Below are positions 1 through 8,255 of a stretch of 64,000 bases of DNA, piece after piece. The first letter of the stretch is position 1. Every line of letters begins with the position of its first letter. The translations under genes were made by a program, and so were the position numbers. The DNA comes from Yoonia sp. G8-12 (GTDB taxonomy: Bacteria; Pseudomonadota; Alphaproteobacteria; Rhodobacterales; Rhodobacteraceae), in NCBI RefSeq assembly GCF_038443675.1, contig NZ_CP151762.1:620001-684000 (forward strand), in the 5' to 3' direction. The notes beneath the pieces were generated by a model. It had not been told where the DNA came from. It ran no database searches and saw nothing but the letters and a program-made list of their open reading frames with translations.

Positions 1-1
1 C

Positions 2-760
2 GCAGAAATGAACGCGGCCAAGGCGGTTCTGGCCAAGCTGGCGTTGCCTGTTCCACCCCTTCTCAGCCGCCGGACCGAGCGCCTTTCAGGCACGCTGCCT
101 GATTGGCAAACGACGATGCGAAATGCCATGCGCAAGGGCGGGGAAGTTACTAATTTTGCAACGAAACGCCGCCGTATCAGGTACCCTAATCTTGTGGTGT
201 TGTGCGATATTTCGGGCTCGATGTCGCAGTATTCGCGCGCGGTCCTGCATTTTGTACACGCGGTGTCGAACCGGCAGGGCCAAGGCTGGGCGCAGGTCCA
301 TGCCTTTACCTTTGGCACCCGACTGACAAATATCACCCGCCATCTGCGCAGACGTGATGTGGATGCGGCCTTGGCTGCTGCCGGGACCGAAGCGCAGGAT
401 TGGGAAGGTGGCACGCGGATCGGGGCGTGTTTGCATGACTTCAATCGCGATTGGTCGCGCCGGGTCATGGGGCAGGGCGCGGTCGTGCTGCTGATCACCG
501 ACGGGCTTGATCGTGACGCAGACCATGATCTGGGCCGCGAAATGGAGCGCCTGCGGCTGTCGTCGCGCCAGTTGATCTGGCTCAATCCGCTGTTACGCTG
601 GGATGGGTTTGCGCCCAAGGCCAAAGGGATCATGCAAATGCTGCCGCATTGTTCGAGCTTTCGTGCAGGTCACAATATTGCGTCTTTGGCAGGCTTGGCT
701 GACGCTCTGTCGCGACCGGACGATACCGGCGAAAAAGCGCGCCTTTTGGCGCGAATGTAA
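2..760 (+). CDS. VWA-domain CoxE-like protein, 5' end missing
   Basis: C-terminal part of a CoxE-type von Willebrand A protein. The MIDAS metal-binding motif DISGSMS is visible, at residues 67-73 if counted from the first ATG in the window (position 8). The frame is open upstream of that ATG to the window edge, and CoxE proteins are usually well over 350 residues, so the true start lies outside. CoxE works with the AAA ATPase CoxD in maturation of the molybdenum hydroxylase active site. It sits just upstream of xdhC-like, molybdopterin-binding and coxSLM genes on the same strand, which fits a cox accessory role. A generic VWA protein is the only alternative. Confidence 0.85.
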   Translation, partial: AEMNAAKAVLAKLALPVPPLLSRRTERLSGTLPDWQTTMRNAMRKGGEVTNFATKRRRIRYPNLVVLCDISGSMSQYSRAVLHFVHAVSNRQGQGWAQVHAFTFGTRLTNITRHLRRRDVDAALAAAGTEAQDWEGGTRIGACLHDFNRDWSRRVMGQGAVVLLITDGLDRDADHDLGREMERLRLSSRQLIWLNPLLRWDGFAPKAKGIMQMLPHCSSFRAGHNIASLAGLADALSRPDDTGEKARLLARM

Positions 761-817
761 TGCGGACGGGATCGCGCTGTGCTAATTATGTAGTTTACGT
801 AGTAAGGTATTGATACC

Positions 818-1747
818 ATGACGGAAGACATCACCGACCTGCCGAAACTGGCGCTTGAATGGTACCGCGCGGGCCGCGGTGTTGCGATTGCCACGGTGGT
901 CCAGACGTGGGGCTCGGCCCCGCGCCCTGTTGGGAGCCAGTTGGTCATTGACGCCGATGGCGCGATGGAAGGCTCCGTTTCGGGGGGCTGTGTTGAAGGC
1001 GCTGTAATCACCGAAGCCATTGACGCCATTGCAGACGGTGAACAGCGTTTGCTGAGCTTTGGTGTAAGCGATGATGAGGCCTTTGCCGTCGGTTTGGCCT
1101 GTGGCGGCGAAATCAAAGTGCTGATCGAACCTGTGGGTCCGGTCATGCCTGTTGATATTCTTGAACGGCTGACCGATGCGCGCGCCGAGGCCTCGCCTGT
1201 GGTCTACATTACGGATATCAAGGAAAGCCGTCCACGGTTGCAGGCCGCGTGGACCTATCCTGACCGTCAACGCACTGATCAGTCTGGGATCGAAGAGGAC
1301 GGGCGCACATTTGTTTGCGTTCATAACCCGCCTTTGCGGATGGTGGTTGTAGGGGCTGTGCACATTGCCCAGCATCTGGTGCCGATGGCGCGGGCCTGCG
1401 GGTATCGCCCGATCCTGATTGATCCGCGCCCTGCATTTGGGTCAGATGCGCGGTTTCCGGGCGAAACGATCGTCGATGACTGGCCGGATGAGGCTCTGCG
1501 CGCCCTCAAGATTGATGCGCGCACGGCCGTTCTTACGCTCACCCATGATCCAAAGCTGGATGATCCGGCGATTGTGACGGCGCTGGAATCCGAGGCCTTC
1601 TATCTGGGCTGTCTTGGATCGACGCGCACCCATGCCAAACGGGTAGAGCGGCTCAAAGAGGTGGGTTTTACCGATGAAGAGATCGGCCGCATCCATGCGC
1701 CCGTGGGCCTTGATCTGGGGGGCGTCAGCCTGCCGAGATTGCCGTGA
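818..1747 (+). CDS. XdhC/CoxI family maturation factor, C-terminus frameshifted
   Basis: XdhC/CoxI-type protein: the N-terminal XdhC motif (GSAPRPVGSQ, then SGGCVEGAV) is followed by a Rossmann-like C-terminal domain (VVVGAVHIAQ). Family members insert or protect the molybdenum cofactor of xanthine- or CO-dehydrogenase-type enzymes. The frame stops at 1747, but the family C-terminus (PAEIAVSIMAEV) is encoded in another frame from about 1726 to a stop at 1789-1791. One extra G in the G6 run at 1717-1722 would restore it as GLDLGGRQPAEIAV. The restored stop overlaps the next gene's GTG by four bases, as expected for translational coupling. The present reading therefore looks like a one-base deletion or a sequence error. 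Confidence 0.85.
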   Translation: MTEDITDLPKLALEWYRAGRGVAIATVVQTWGSAPRPVGSQLVIDADGAMEGSVSGGCVEGAVITEAIDAIADGEQRLLSFGVSDDEAFAVGLACGGEIKVLIEPVGPVMPVDILERLTDARAEASPVVYITDIKESRPRLQAAWTYPDRQRTDQSGIEEDGRTFVCVHNPPLRMVVVGAVHIAQHLVPMARACGYRPILIDPRPAFGSDARFPGETIVDDWPDEALRALKIDARTAVLTLTHDPKLDDPAIVTALESEAFYLGCLGSTRTHAKRVERLKEVGFTDEEIGRIHAPVGLDLGGVSLPRLP

Positions 1748-1787
1748 GCATCATGGCCGAGGTCACGCAGGTCTTGCGGAAAAAGTC

Positions 1788-2768
1788 GTGAAATTTGGTC
1801 CTGTTGCCACGGCGGACGCAGTTGGCGCCGTGCTCGCCCATTCTGTTCCGCTCAGCAAAGGCGCGATGCGTAAAGGGCAGATCCTGTCTGACGCGGATAT
1901 TGCGAAACTTCTGGCTGCGGGACATCACGAAATTATCGTTGCACGATACGATCCCGACGATTTGAACGAGGACGCCGCTGCAGCACAGCTTGCTGCCGCG
2001 ATTGCAGGGGCGGGGGTTCATATCAGCAAGGCCGCAACTGGCCGCGTCAACCTTTTTGCGACAGGTCCCGGAATAGTCCAGATTGATGCCGCGCGCATTG
2101 ACGCGTGCAATGCCATCAATCCCATGATCACGGTGGCGACTGTGCCGCCGCTTCAACGTGTCGACCAAGGTGCGATGGTCGCGACGATCAAGATTATCTC
2201 CTATGCGGTGCCGCAGGATGACGTGGTTGCCGCCTGCGCTGCCGCGCAAGATGCCTTGGGCCTGCTGTCGCCACGCATCAAAACCGCAAGTCTCATTGAA
2301 ACCGAAATTGGCACGCCGCCATCTGACAAAGGCAGGCGCGCACTGGCGTCACGGCTGGCACGGCTGGGCGTCACGCTGAGCCCCCGCGTGATTGTGCCGC
2401 ATGCACTGGGGCCTTTGGCAGAGGCGATCAGCGGAGCAGAAGGCGAGATTATCTTTGTCCTGACCGCTTCGGCCACGTCGGACACGCATGATGTTGGGCC
2501 TTCTGCGGTGCGGCAGGCGGGTGGTGCTGTGGCGCAGTTTGGCATGCCGGTAGACCCCGGAAATCTTTTGTTTCTAGGTAGCTACGGTCAAAAATCTGTG
2601 ATCGGGCTTCCAGGATGTGCTCGGTCGCCGGCCTTGAACGGGGCCGATTGGGTGCTTGAGCGTGTGATCTGCGGCATCAACCTAACCCCCGCTGACTTTG
2701 CGAAAATGGGCGTTGGTGGATTGCTCAAGGAAATCCCGTCCCGTCCCAAACCCCGCGCCGATATTTAA
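1788..2768 (+). CDS. Molybdopterin-binding (MoCF-domain) protein
   Basis: About 326 residues with a MoCF_biosynth-type fold in the C-terminal half (segments VIVPHALGPLAEAI and GLPGCARSPALNGADWVLERV). This type is often encoded with CoxI/XdhC and is sometimes fused to a MobA-like nucleotidyltransferase, which is absent here. The GTG start at 1788 is chosen because the protein family begins at KFGPV and because it overlaps the restored xdhC stop (GTGA). The frame stays open further upstream, but that part only shadows xdhC. Likely role: molybdenum-cofactor handling for the CoxSLM enzyme. The exact reaction is not known to me. Confidence 0.75.
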   Translation: MKFGPVATADAVGAVLAHSVPLSKGAMRKGQILSDADIAKLLAAGHHEIIVARYDPDDLNEDAAAAQLAAAIAGAGVHISKAATGRVNLFATGPGIVQIDAARIDACNAINPMITVATVPPLQRVDQGAMVATIKIISYAVPQDDVVAACAAAQDALGLLSPRIKTASLIETEIGTPPSDKGRRALASRLARLGVTLSPRVIVPHALGPLAEAISGAEGEIIFVLTASATSDTHDVGPSAVRQAGGAVAQFGMPVDPGNLLFLGSYGQKSVIGLPGCARSPALNGADWVLERVICGINLTPADFAKMGVGGLLKEIPSRPKPRADI

Positions 2769-2874
2769 GCGCAAATCGCCGCTACTGTGCAGGTGCAGCG
2801 GAAGTAGGGTGTTCTCAAGTGTCGTTTGCCGTGCTTAACTCAAATCAAAGCATAACATTCTTCGGGAGGAAAAG

Positions 2875-3360
2875 ATGGCGTCGGTAACTATGACCGTGAA
2901 CGGGAAATCCGTGTCAGGTGATGTGGAGGGCCGCACCTTGATGTCGGATTTCCTGCGCAATGACCTGCGACTGACAGGCACGCATATCGGATGTGACACA
3001 TCGCAATGCGGGGCCTGTGTGATCCACGTGAACGGTGAAGCAGTGAAAGCCTGTACCATGTTCGCGGTTGAGGCAGACGGGGCGGATGTGGCCACTATCG
3101 AAGGGCAGGCGAATGCAGACGGATCGCTGAACGTGATCCAGCAAGCGTTTCAGGATCACCACGGCCTGCAATGCGGGTTTTGCACACCGGGTATGGTCAT
3201 GTCGGCGGCCGCTTTACTGAAGGAAAACCCGACGCCCACGGAGCGCGAAGTGCGCGAATATCTGGAAGGCAACATCTGCCGCTGCACCGGATACCACAAT
3301 ATCGTCAAGGCGATCATGGCCGCGTCCGGTCAGGATGTGTCGGCCATCGCCGCCGAATAA
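2875..3360 (+). CDS. coxS: CO-dehydrogenase-type small subunit, 2x[2Fe-2S]
   Basis: 161 residues with both iron-sulfur domains of the molybdenum hydroxylase small subunit. The plant-type cluster has C40, C45, C48 and C60; the C-terminal cluster has C100, C103, C135 and C137 (CGFCTPG and CRCTG). A strong ribosome-binding site GGGAGG lies about 8 bases before the ATG. It passes electrons from the molybdenum site in CoxL to FAD in CoxM. The gene order S-L-M is that of form II enzymes (form I clusters run M-S-L). Confidence 0.95.
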   Translation: MASVTMTVNGKSVSGDVEGRTLMSDFLRNDLRLTGTHIGCDTSQCGACVIHVNGEAVKACTMFAVEADGADVATIEGQANADGSLNVIQQAFQDHHGLQCGFCTPGMVMSAAALLKENPTPTEREVREYLEGNICRCTGYHNIVKAIMAASGQDVSAIAAE

Positions 3361-3431
3361 GCAGGATTTAAAGGATAATCAGAAGCCGGTTCTCTGGGAA
3401 GAAACCGCAGCTTCGATAGGGAGGAATAACA

Positions 3432-5801
3432 ATGCCTAAAGATGGTGGAATTGGTGCCAGCACAACGCGCCGCGAGGACGTGCGCTTTCTGACTGGGAAG
3501 GGGAAATACACCGCAGACATCAATGTCTTTGGTCAGGCGGCGGCTATTTTCGTGCGCTCGACCGTGGCCAATGGTGTGATCAAATCAATTGATACATCTG
3601 CGGCGGAAAGCATGCCGGGTGTGCTGGCGGTCTTTACCGGCGAGGATTTCGCCGATGTCGGCGGCAACCCCGCAGGATGGCTGATCAACAGCCGCGACGG
3701 CGAGCCGATGAAAGAACCAAAGCGCCCTGTGCTGGCCCACGGCAAAGTACGCCACGTGGGGGATGCCTATGCCGCCGTGATCGCCGAGACCGAACAGCAA
3801 GCGCGCGATGCTGCCGAAGAAATCATCGCCGATATCGAAGAACTGCCTGCGGTGATCAACATGGCCGACGCCCTTGCTGGCGACAACTATGTGCATGATG
3901 AAATCGGCACCAACCAGTGTTTTGATTGGGGCTGGATCGAGGACAACCGCGCCGCCACCGATGAGGCGATCAAGAACGCGCCGCATGTCACGACACTCGA
4001 ACTCGTCAATAACCGTCTGGTGCCAAACGCGATGGAGCCGCGTGCGTCGATCGGCACCTATGACGCGGCGGGCGATTCTTACCTGCTGCAAACCACATCG
4101 CAGAACCCGCACCTGACGCGGTTGCTGATTTCGGCCTTTGTTCTGGGGATTCCCGAAAACAAGCTGACGGTGATTGCCCCTGATGTGGGCGGCGGTTTCG
4201 GCTCGAAAATCTACCACTACGGCGAAGAGGCGCTTGTGCTTGCGGCCTCGAAAAAGGTGGGTCGCCCTGTGAAATGGGTGGCGGATCGTACGGAAGCATT
4301 CCTGAGCGATGCCCATGGGCGTGACCACGTCACCAAGATTGAACTGGCCTGCGAAAAGGATGGTACGTTTATTGCGTTCCGCAGCGAAACGCTGGCCAAC
4401 GTGGGGGCCTATCTGTCAAACTTTTCAACCGCGACGCCCACTTTCCTGCATGGCACATTGATGGCGGGCAACTACACCGTGCCCAACGTGTACGTGAATG
4501 TGAAAACTGTGTTCACCAACACAGCCCCCGTTGATGCCTATCGCGGTGCTGGGCGGCCAGAGGCCACCTATTCGCTCGAACGTGTGATCGACATGGCGGC
4601 CCGCGAACTGGGCATGGATCCCGTGGAACTGCGGCGCAAGAATTTTATCAAAGCCGATCAATTCCCATTCGCAAGTGCGGCGGGTCTTGAATACGACAGC
4701 GGCGATTATGACGCGCTGATGGACAAGATGGAGGCGATGATTGACCGCAAAGCCTTTGAAGAACGCCGCAAGGCAAGCGAAGCCAAGGGCATGCTGCGTG
4801 GTCTTGGGATCAACGCCTACGTCGAGGCGTGTGGCATTGCGCCATCAAACCTTGTCGGTGTGCTTGGGTCCCGTGTGGGCCTTTATGATGCCGCCACGGT
4901 GCGCGTGAACGCCACGGGCAACCTTAGTGTCATGGTTGGTGCGCACAGTCACGGACAGGGCCATGAAACCGTATTCCCGCAAATCGTGGCCGATATGCTG
5001 GGGATTGATCCCGGGTCAGTCGATATCGTGCATGGCGACACCTCGAAAATCCCGTTCGGGATGGGCACCTACGGGTCACGCAGCCTTGCGGTCTGCGGCT
5101 CTGCCATGGTGCGCGCGACCGAGAAGATCATCGCCAAGGCCAAGAAGATCGCAGCACACATGCTGGAAGCCTCGGCCGATGACGTGGATTTCACCGATGG
5201 GCAGTTCACCGTCAAAGGCACAGACAAATCCGTCAGCTTTGGCGAGGTGGCACTCAAGGCCTATATACCGCACAACTATCCGCTTGAGGATATCGAGCCG
5301 GGTTTGGAAGAAACGGCTTTCTATGACCCCGCCAACTTTACCTATCCTTCGGGGGCCTACGCCTGCGAGGTCGAGGTTGATCCAGAGACCGGCAAGGTGA
5401 CGGTCGAGCGGTTTATGGCGTGTGACGATTTCGGCAACGTGATGAACCCGATGATTGTGAGCGGGCAGGTGCATGGCGGTGTCGTGCAAGGGATCGGACA
5501 GGCCTTGCTGGAAAACACCACCTATGACGAAAACGGCCAGCTTTTGTCGGCGAGCTATATGGATTACGTGATGCCGCGCGCCGATGATCTGCCGTTTATC
5601 GCGGTGGACCATGAAGGCGGCACGCCCTGTACGCATAACCCGCTGGGGGCCAAAGGGTGCGGCGAGGGTGGTGCGATCGGATCGCCACCAACGGTTGTGA
5701 ACGCGGTGATTGATGCGCTGCAATCGGGCGGCAAGAACGTCACCCACATCGACATGCCTTTGACGCCTTCGCGCGTCTGGGCGGCCATGAACAACGCATA
5801 A
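3432..5801 (+). CDS. coxL: Form II CO-dehydrogenase-type large (Mo) subunit
   Basis: 789 residues, the normal length for the molybdopterin-cytosine-dinucleotide subunit. The active-site loop reads AYRGAGR at residues 369-375, the form II (BMS) signature; authentic form I CO dehydrogenases have AYRCSFR. The family glycine-rich motif GGGFGSK and a C-terminal GAKGCGEGG segment are present. Preceded by AGGGAGG. Form II enzymes have been linked to CO oxidation in some bacteria, but the true substrate is often unknown; other aldehydes or purine-like compounds are possible. It forms a heterotrimer with the flanking coxS and coxM products in the cytoplasm. Confidence 0.93.
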   Translation: MPKDGGIGASTTRREDVRFLTGKGKYTADINVFGQAAAIFVRSTVANGVIKSIDTSAAESMPGVLAVFTGEDFADVGGNPAGWLINSRDGEPMKEPKRPVLAHGKVRHVGDAYAAVIAETEQQARDAAEEIIADIEELPAVINMADALAGDNYVHDEIGTNQCFDWGWIEDNRAATDEAIKNAPHVTTLELVNNRLVPNAMEPRASIGTYDAAGDSYLLQTTSQNPHLTRLLISAFVLGIPENKLTVIAPDVGGGFGSKIYHYGEEALVLAASKKVGRPVKWVADRTEAFLSDAHGRDHVTKIELACEKDGTFIAFRSETLANVGAYLSNFSTATPTFLHGTLMAGNYTVPNVYVNVKTVFTNTAPVDAYRGAGRPEATYSLERVIDMAARELGMDPVELRRKNFIKADQFPFASAAGLEYDSGDYDALMDKMEAMIDRKAFEERRKASEAKGMLRGLGINAYVEACGIAPSNLVGVLGSRVGLYDAATVRVNATGNLSVMVGAHSHGQGHETVFPQIVADMLGIDPGSVDIVHGDTSKIPFGMGTYGSRSLAVCGSAMVRATEKIIAKAKKIAAHMLEASADDVDFTDGQFTVKGTDKSVSFGEVALKAYIPHNYPLEDIEPGLEETAFYDPANFTYPSGAYACEVEVDPETGKVTVERFMACDDFGNVMNPMIVSGQVHGGVVQGIGQALLENTTYDENGQLLSASYMDYVMPRADDLPFIAVDHEGGTPCTHNPLGAKGCGEGGAIGSPPTVVNAVIDALQSGGKNVTHIDMPLTPSRVWAAMNNA

Positions 5802-5813
5802 GGGAGAACGCGC

Positions 5814-6605
5814 ATGTATGCTTTTGATATTGAACGGCCTTCCACGATTGCGGATGCGGTCAAAGCGCTGAAAGGCGAGGACGCGCAGGCGCTGGGCGGG
5901 GGGCAGACATTGATCCCTACGCTGAAACAGCGGTTGGCGATGCCATCGGCCCTGATCAGCCTGACCGGTATTGGCGAGATGAAAGGCGTGTGTCTGGCCG
6001 ATGATGGTGCTGTTTGCATCGGGGGTGCGACCACCCATGCCACCGTGGCAAAAGAGGCGGCGGCGCATTATCCGGGGTTGGCGGGGCTTGCTGCCAATAT
6101 CGGTGATCCGGCGGTGCGCAACCGTGGAACCATCGGTGGCTCACTGGCGAACAACGATCCTTCGGCCTGCTATCCTGCGGCGGCTTTGGGCTCTGGCGCC
6201 ACGATCATCACCAACACGCGCGAGATTGCGGCGGATGATTATTTTCAGGGGATGTTCGAGACCGCCCTTGAAGAAGGCGAAGTGATCACCGAAGTGCGCT
6301 TTCCGGTGCCGGAAAAATCGCACTACCAAAAGTTCGTGCAGCCTGCGTCGCGCTTTGCGCTCGTGGGGGTCTTTGTGGCCAAATACGCAGACGGCGTCCG
6401 CGTAGCCGTTACAGGCGCCTCTGAAAACGGGGTGTTCCGCTGGAGCGAGGCCGAGGCCGCACTTTCGGCCGAGTTCTCTGCCGCGGCGCTTGAGGGGCTG
6501 ACGGTGTCTGCCGACGAGATGATCGCCGATTTGCACGGGTCGCCTGAATATCGCGCGCATCTGGTCAAGGTTATGGCAGGGCGGGCGGTTACCGCTGCGT
6601 CCTAA
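5814..6605 (+). CDS. coxM: CO-dehydrogenase-type medium subunit (FAD)
   Basis: 263 residues of the FAD-binding subunit. Flavin-contacting motifs GGGQTLIP near residue 28 and TIGGSLANNDPS near residue 107 are present. It begins 12 bases after coxL with GGGAGAA upstream, so it is in the same operon, and it is the last gene before a strong terminator. It accepts electrons from CoxS and passes them to the quinone or other acceptor. Confidence 0.94.
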   Translation: MYAFDIERPSTIADAVKALKGEDAQALGGGQTLIPTLKQRLAMPSALISLTGIGEMKGVCLADDGAVCIGGATTHATVAKEAAAHYPGLAGLAANIGDPAVRNRGTIGGSLANNDPSACYPAAALGSGATIITNTREIAADDYFQGMFETALEEGEVITEVRFPVPEKSHYQKFVQPASRFALVGVFVAKYADGVRVAVTGASENGVFRWSEAEAALSAEFSAAALEGLTVSADEMIADLHGSPEYRAHLVKVMAGRAVTAAS

Positions 6606-6610
6606 ACCAA

Positions 6611-6640
6611 AAAGCCCCCGCGTTTGCGGGGGCTTTTTTC
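6611..6640. terminator. Bidirectional terminator between coxM and infC
   Basis: Stem GCCCCCGC / GCGGGGGC (6615-6622 and 6627-6634) with a four-base loop, A-rich on the left and T6 on the right. It serves the convergent coxM and infC transcripts. Confidence 0.9.
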
Positions 6641-6658
6641 ATTCCAATCTGTTCGGTC

Positions 6659-7204
6659 TTACTTGGTAAGCGGCCCGATCAACATGACCATCTGGCGGCC
6701 TTCCATCTTGGGGAAGTTCTCGACCTTGCCAGTCTCTTTGGTGTCTTCGGCAACACGTTCCAGCAATTGACGGCCCAGTTCCTGGTGGGCCATCTCGCGG
6801 CCACGGAAACGCAGGGTGATCTTCACCTTGTCGCCGTTTTCCAGAAACTTGAAGACGTTACGCATCTTGACTTCATAGTCGTTGATATCCGTGTTGGGAC
6901 GGAATTTCACTTCCTTGATCTCGATGATCTTCTGCTTCTTGCGGGCCTCAGCTTCTTTCTTCTGAGTCTCGTACTTGAACTTGCCATAGTCCATGATCTT
7001 GCAAACCGGCGGGTTGGCGTTTGGTGAAATTTCCACCAAGTCCAGGCCAGCTTCATCGGCCATTTCCATTGCACGTGCGGGTGTAACAACGCCAACATTT
7101 TCGCCGTCCGCCCCGATCAGGCGGATTTCATCCGATCTGATCCGATCATTGATACGTGGGCCGGTGTCGCGTTGTGGTGGTGCGTTATGAGGTCTGCGTC
7201 CTAT
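6659..7204 (-). CDS. infC: Translation initiation factor IF-3, ATA start
   Basis: About 181 residues, the usual IF-3 length, when read from an ATA codon at 7204-7202. The first in-frame ATG (7069) would remove the conserved N-terminal domain, whose residues RPHNAPPQRDTGPRINDRIR and RLIGADGENVG lie upstream of it in the same open frame. An AAGGA ribosome-binding site (7217-7213) sits 8 bases before the ATA. IF-3 genes in many bacteria use ATT, ATC or ATA starts that IF-3 itself discriminates against, giving autoregulation. The C-terminal domain (ITLRFRGREMAHQELG) is intact. It binds the 30S subunit and controls start-codon selection. Confidence 0.93.
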   Translation of the reverse strand: MGRRPHNAPPQRDTGPRINDRIRSDEIRLIGADGENVGVVTPARAMEMADEAGLDLVEISPNANPPVCKIMDYGKFKYETQKKEAEARKKQKIIEIKEVKFRPNTDINDYEVKMRNVFKFLENGDKVKITLRFRGREMAHQELGRQLLERVAEDTKETGKVENFPKMEGRQMVMLIGPLTK

Positions 7205-7225
7205 GGTCTTTATCCTTACGTTGTT

Positions 7226-7240
7226 CCAATAAACTATTGG
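7226..7240 (-). promoter_or_regulatory. Hairpin in infC leader
   Basis: CCAATA-N3-TATTGG inverted repeat, eight bases upstream of the infC ribosome-binding site on the minus strand. It could shape initiation on this non-ATG start. A possible sigma70-like promoter (TTGAAG, 17 bases, TAGTTT) lies just upstream. Functional role inferred. Confidence 0.4.
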
Positions 7241-7401
7241 GCAAACTAAACCTCCGTGTGCGTACCTTCAACCCGGAAAAGATGCGGTTTTCCGCCGATT
7301 TTTCCCCTGTGATTGCACTTTCCCTTTCACAAGCCATCTGACATATCCAACAGTCAGGTCCGATGGGGACCCAAATATATAGATTTGGAAGGAGATGACC
7401 C

Positions 7402-8184
7402 ATGCGTGCAATCATTATTATCGTGGTCTTGGCGGTCGTTGGTTTTTTTGGATACCAATATGCAGCCGAAGGTCGCAACCCAAGTGAAGCGATCGGTGTC
7501 TTGACAGGCGCCACGCAAGAAGCGGAACGCGCTGCGGCAGAAGCCGCCGCAGAAGCAGAAGCACTGGCGATGGAACAGGCCGCTGCTGCGGAAGCTGAAG
7601 CCGCTGCCGCACTAGAAGCCGCCGAGGCCGCAGCTGCCGAAGCAGAAGCACTGGCAACCGAGCAGGCCGCTGCTGCGGAAGCTGAAGCCGCTGCTGCTCT
7701 CGAGGCTGCCGAGGCCGCTGCCGCCGAAGCAGAAGCGCTCGCCGCTGAGCAGGCCGCTGCTGCGGAATCCGCACTCGAGACCGCCGCGCAAGAGGCTGAA
7801 GCCGCAGCACAAGCTGCTCTCGATGCGGCCGCTGCTGCTGGCGATGATGCTGCAGAAGCTGTGCAAGAGGCACTTGATAGCGCAACGGACACAGCCACGG
7901 ATGCGGTAGATGCGCTGAGTGGCACCACCGAAGAGGCCGCTGATGCGGTGAGCGGCGACGCCGCCGCTGAGACCGAAGCCACGCCGGATGCGATGCTGTC
8001 TGAGGATGGCGAAGTGCTGACCGTGGAAGGCTTTGATTTCGACAGCGTCTTGGAAATGGTGCAGAATTCAGACCTGTCTGTGATGCAAAAGACAACCGTT
8101 ACGTCGTCGCTCGAAGCGGCCCGTGACCGTCCTGAGCTGTTGGAGCCTGTGCTGGAGAACCTGCGTGAGTTGTTGGGCATGTAA
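7402..8184 (+). CDS. Membrane-anchored Ala/Glu-rich coiled-coil repeat protein
   Basis: 260 residues. An N-terminal hydrophobic segment at residues 3-19 (AIIIIVVLAVVGFFGYQY) is followed by a long Ala/Glu/Gln-rich helical stretch to about residue 170, then a more ordinary acidic C-terminal domain of about 70 residues (VEGFDFDSVLEMVQNSDLSV). The helical part has a 29-residue repeat encoded by an 87-bp direct repeat. GGAAGGAGATG provides a strong ribosome-binding site. The layout suggests a protein anchored in the inner membrane with a periplasmic or cytoplasmic coiled coil. I do not recognise a named family. The large antisense Ser-rich frame is only its mirror image. Confidence 0.8.
   Translation: MRAIIIIVVLAVVGFFGYQYAAEGRNPSEAIGVLTGATQEAERAAAEAAAEAEALAMEQAAAAEAEAAAALEAAEAAAAEAEALATEQAAAAEAEAAAALEAAEAAAAEAEALAAEQAAAAESALETAAQEAEAAAQAALDAAAAAGDDAAEAVQEALDSATDTATDAVDALSGTTEEAADAVSGDAAAETEATPDAMLSEDGEVLTVEGFDFDSVLEMVQNSDLSVMQKTTVTSSLEAARDRPELLEPVLENLRELLGM
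7531..7768 (+). repeat. 87-bp tandem repeat inside the Ala/Glu-rich gene
   Basis: Copies start at 7552, 7639 and 7726, marked by GAAGCAGAAGC(A/G)CT(G/C)G, exactly 87 bp apart. The third is incomplete. The repeats keep the reading frame (29 codons), so copy number could vary without a frameshift. Confidence 0.85.
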
Positions 8185-8205
8185 GCTCGGCTCATTTCAA
8201 ACAGC

Positions 8206-8237
8206 AAAGGCCGCGTCATCACTGACGCGGCCTTTTT
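8206..8237. terminator. Bidirectional terminator
   Basis: Thirteen-base stem AAAGGCCGCGTCA / TGACGCGGCCTTT with loop TCAC, then more T residues. Shared by the convergent repeat-protein gene and ferredoxin-NADP reductase gene. Confidence 0.9.
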
Positions 8238-8255
8238 GTTTGTGCGGGTGCAGAT

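Noticed and set aside
5076..6068. Minus-strand open frame of 330 codons
   Set aside because: Antisense to coxL/coxM, whose motifs are clear. No family resemblance.
7185..8222. Minus-strand Ser/Ala-rich open frame of 345 codons
   Set aside because: Exact antisense of the Ala/Glu repeat gene. Its composition arises from GCN/GAN codons read backwards. No ribosome-binding site.
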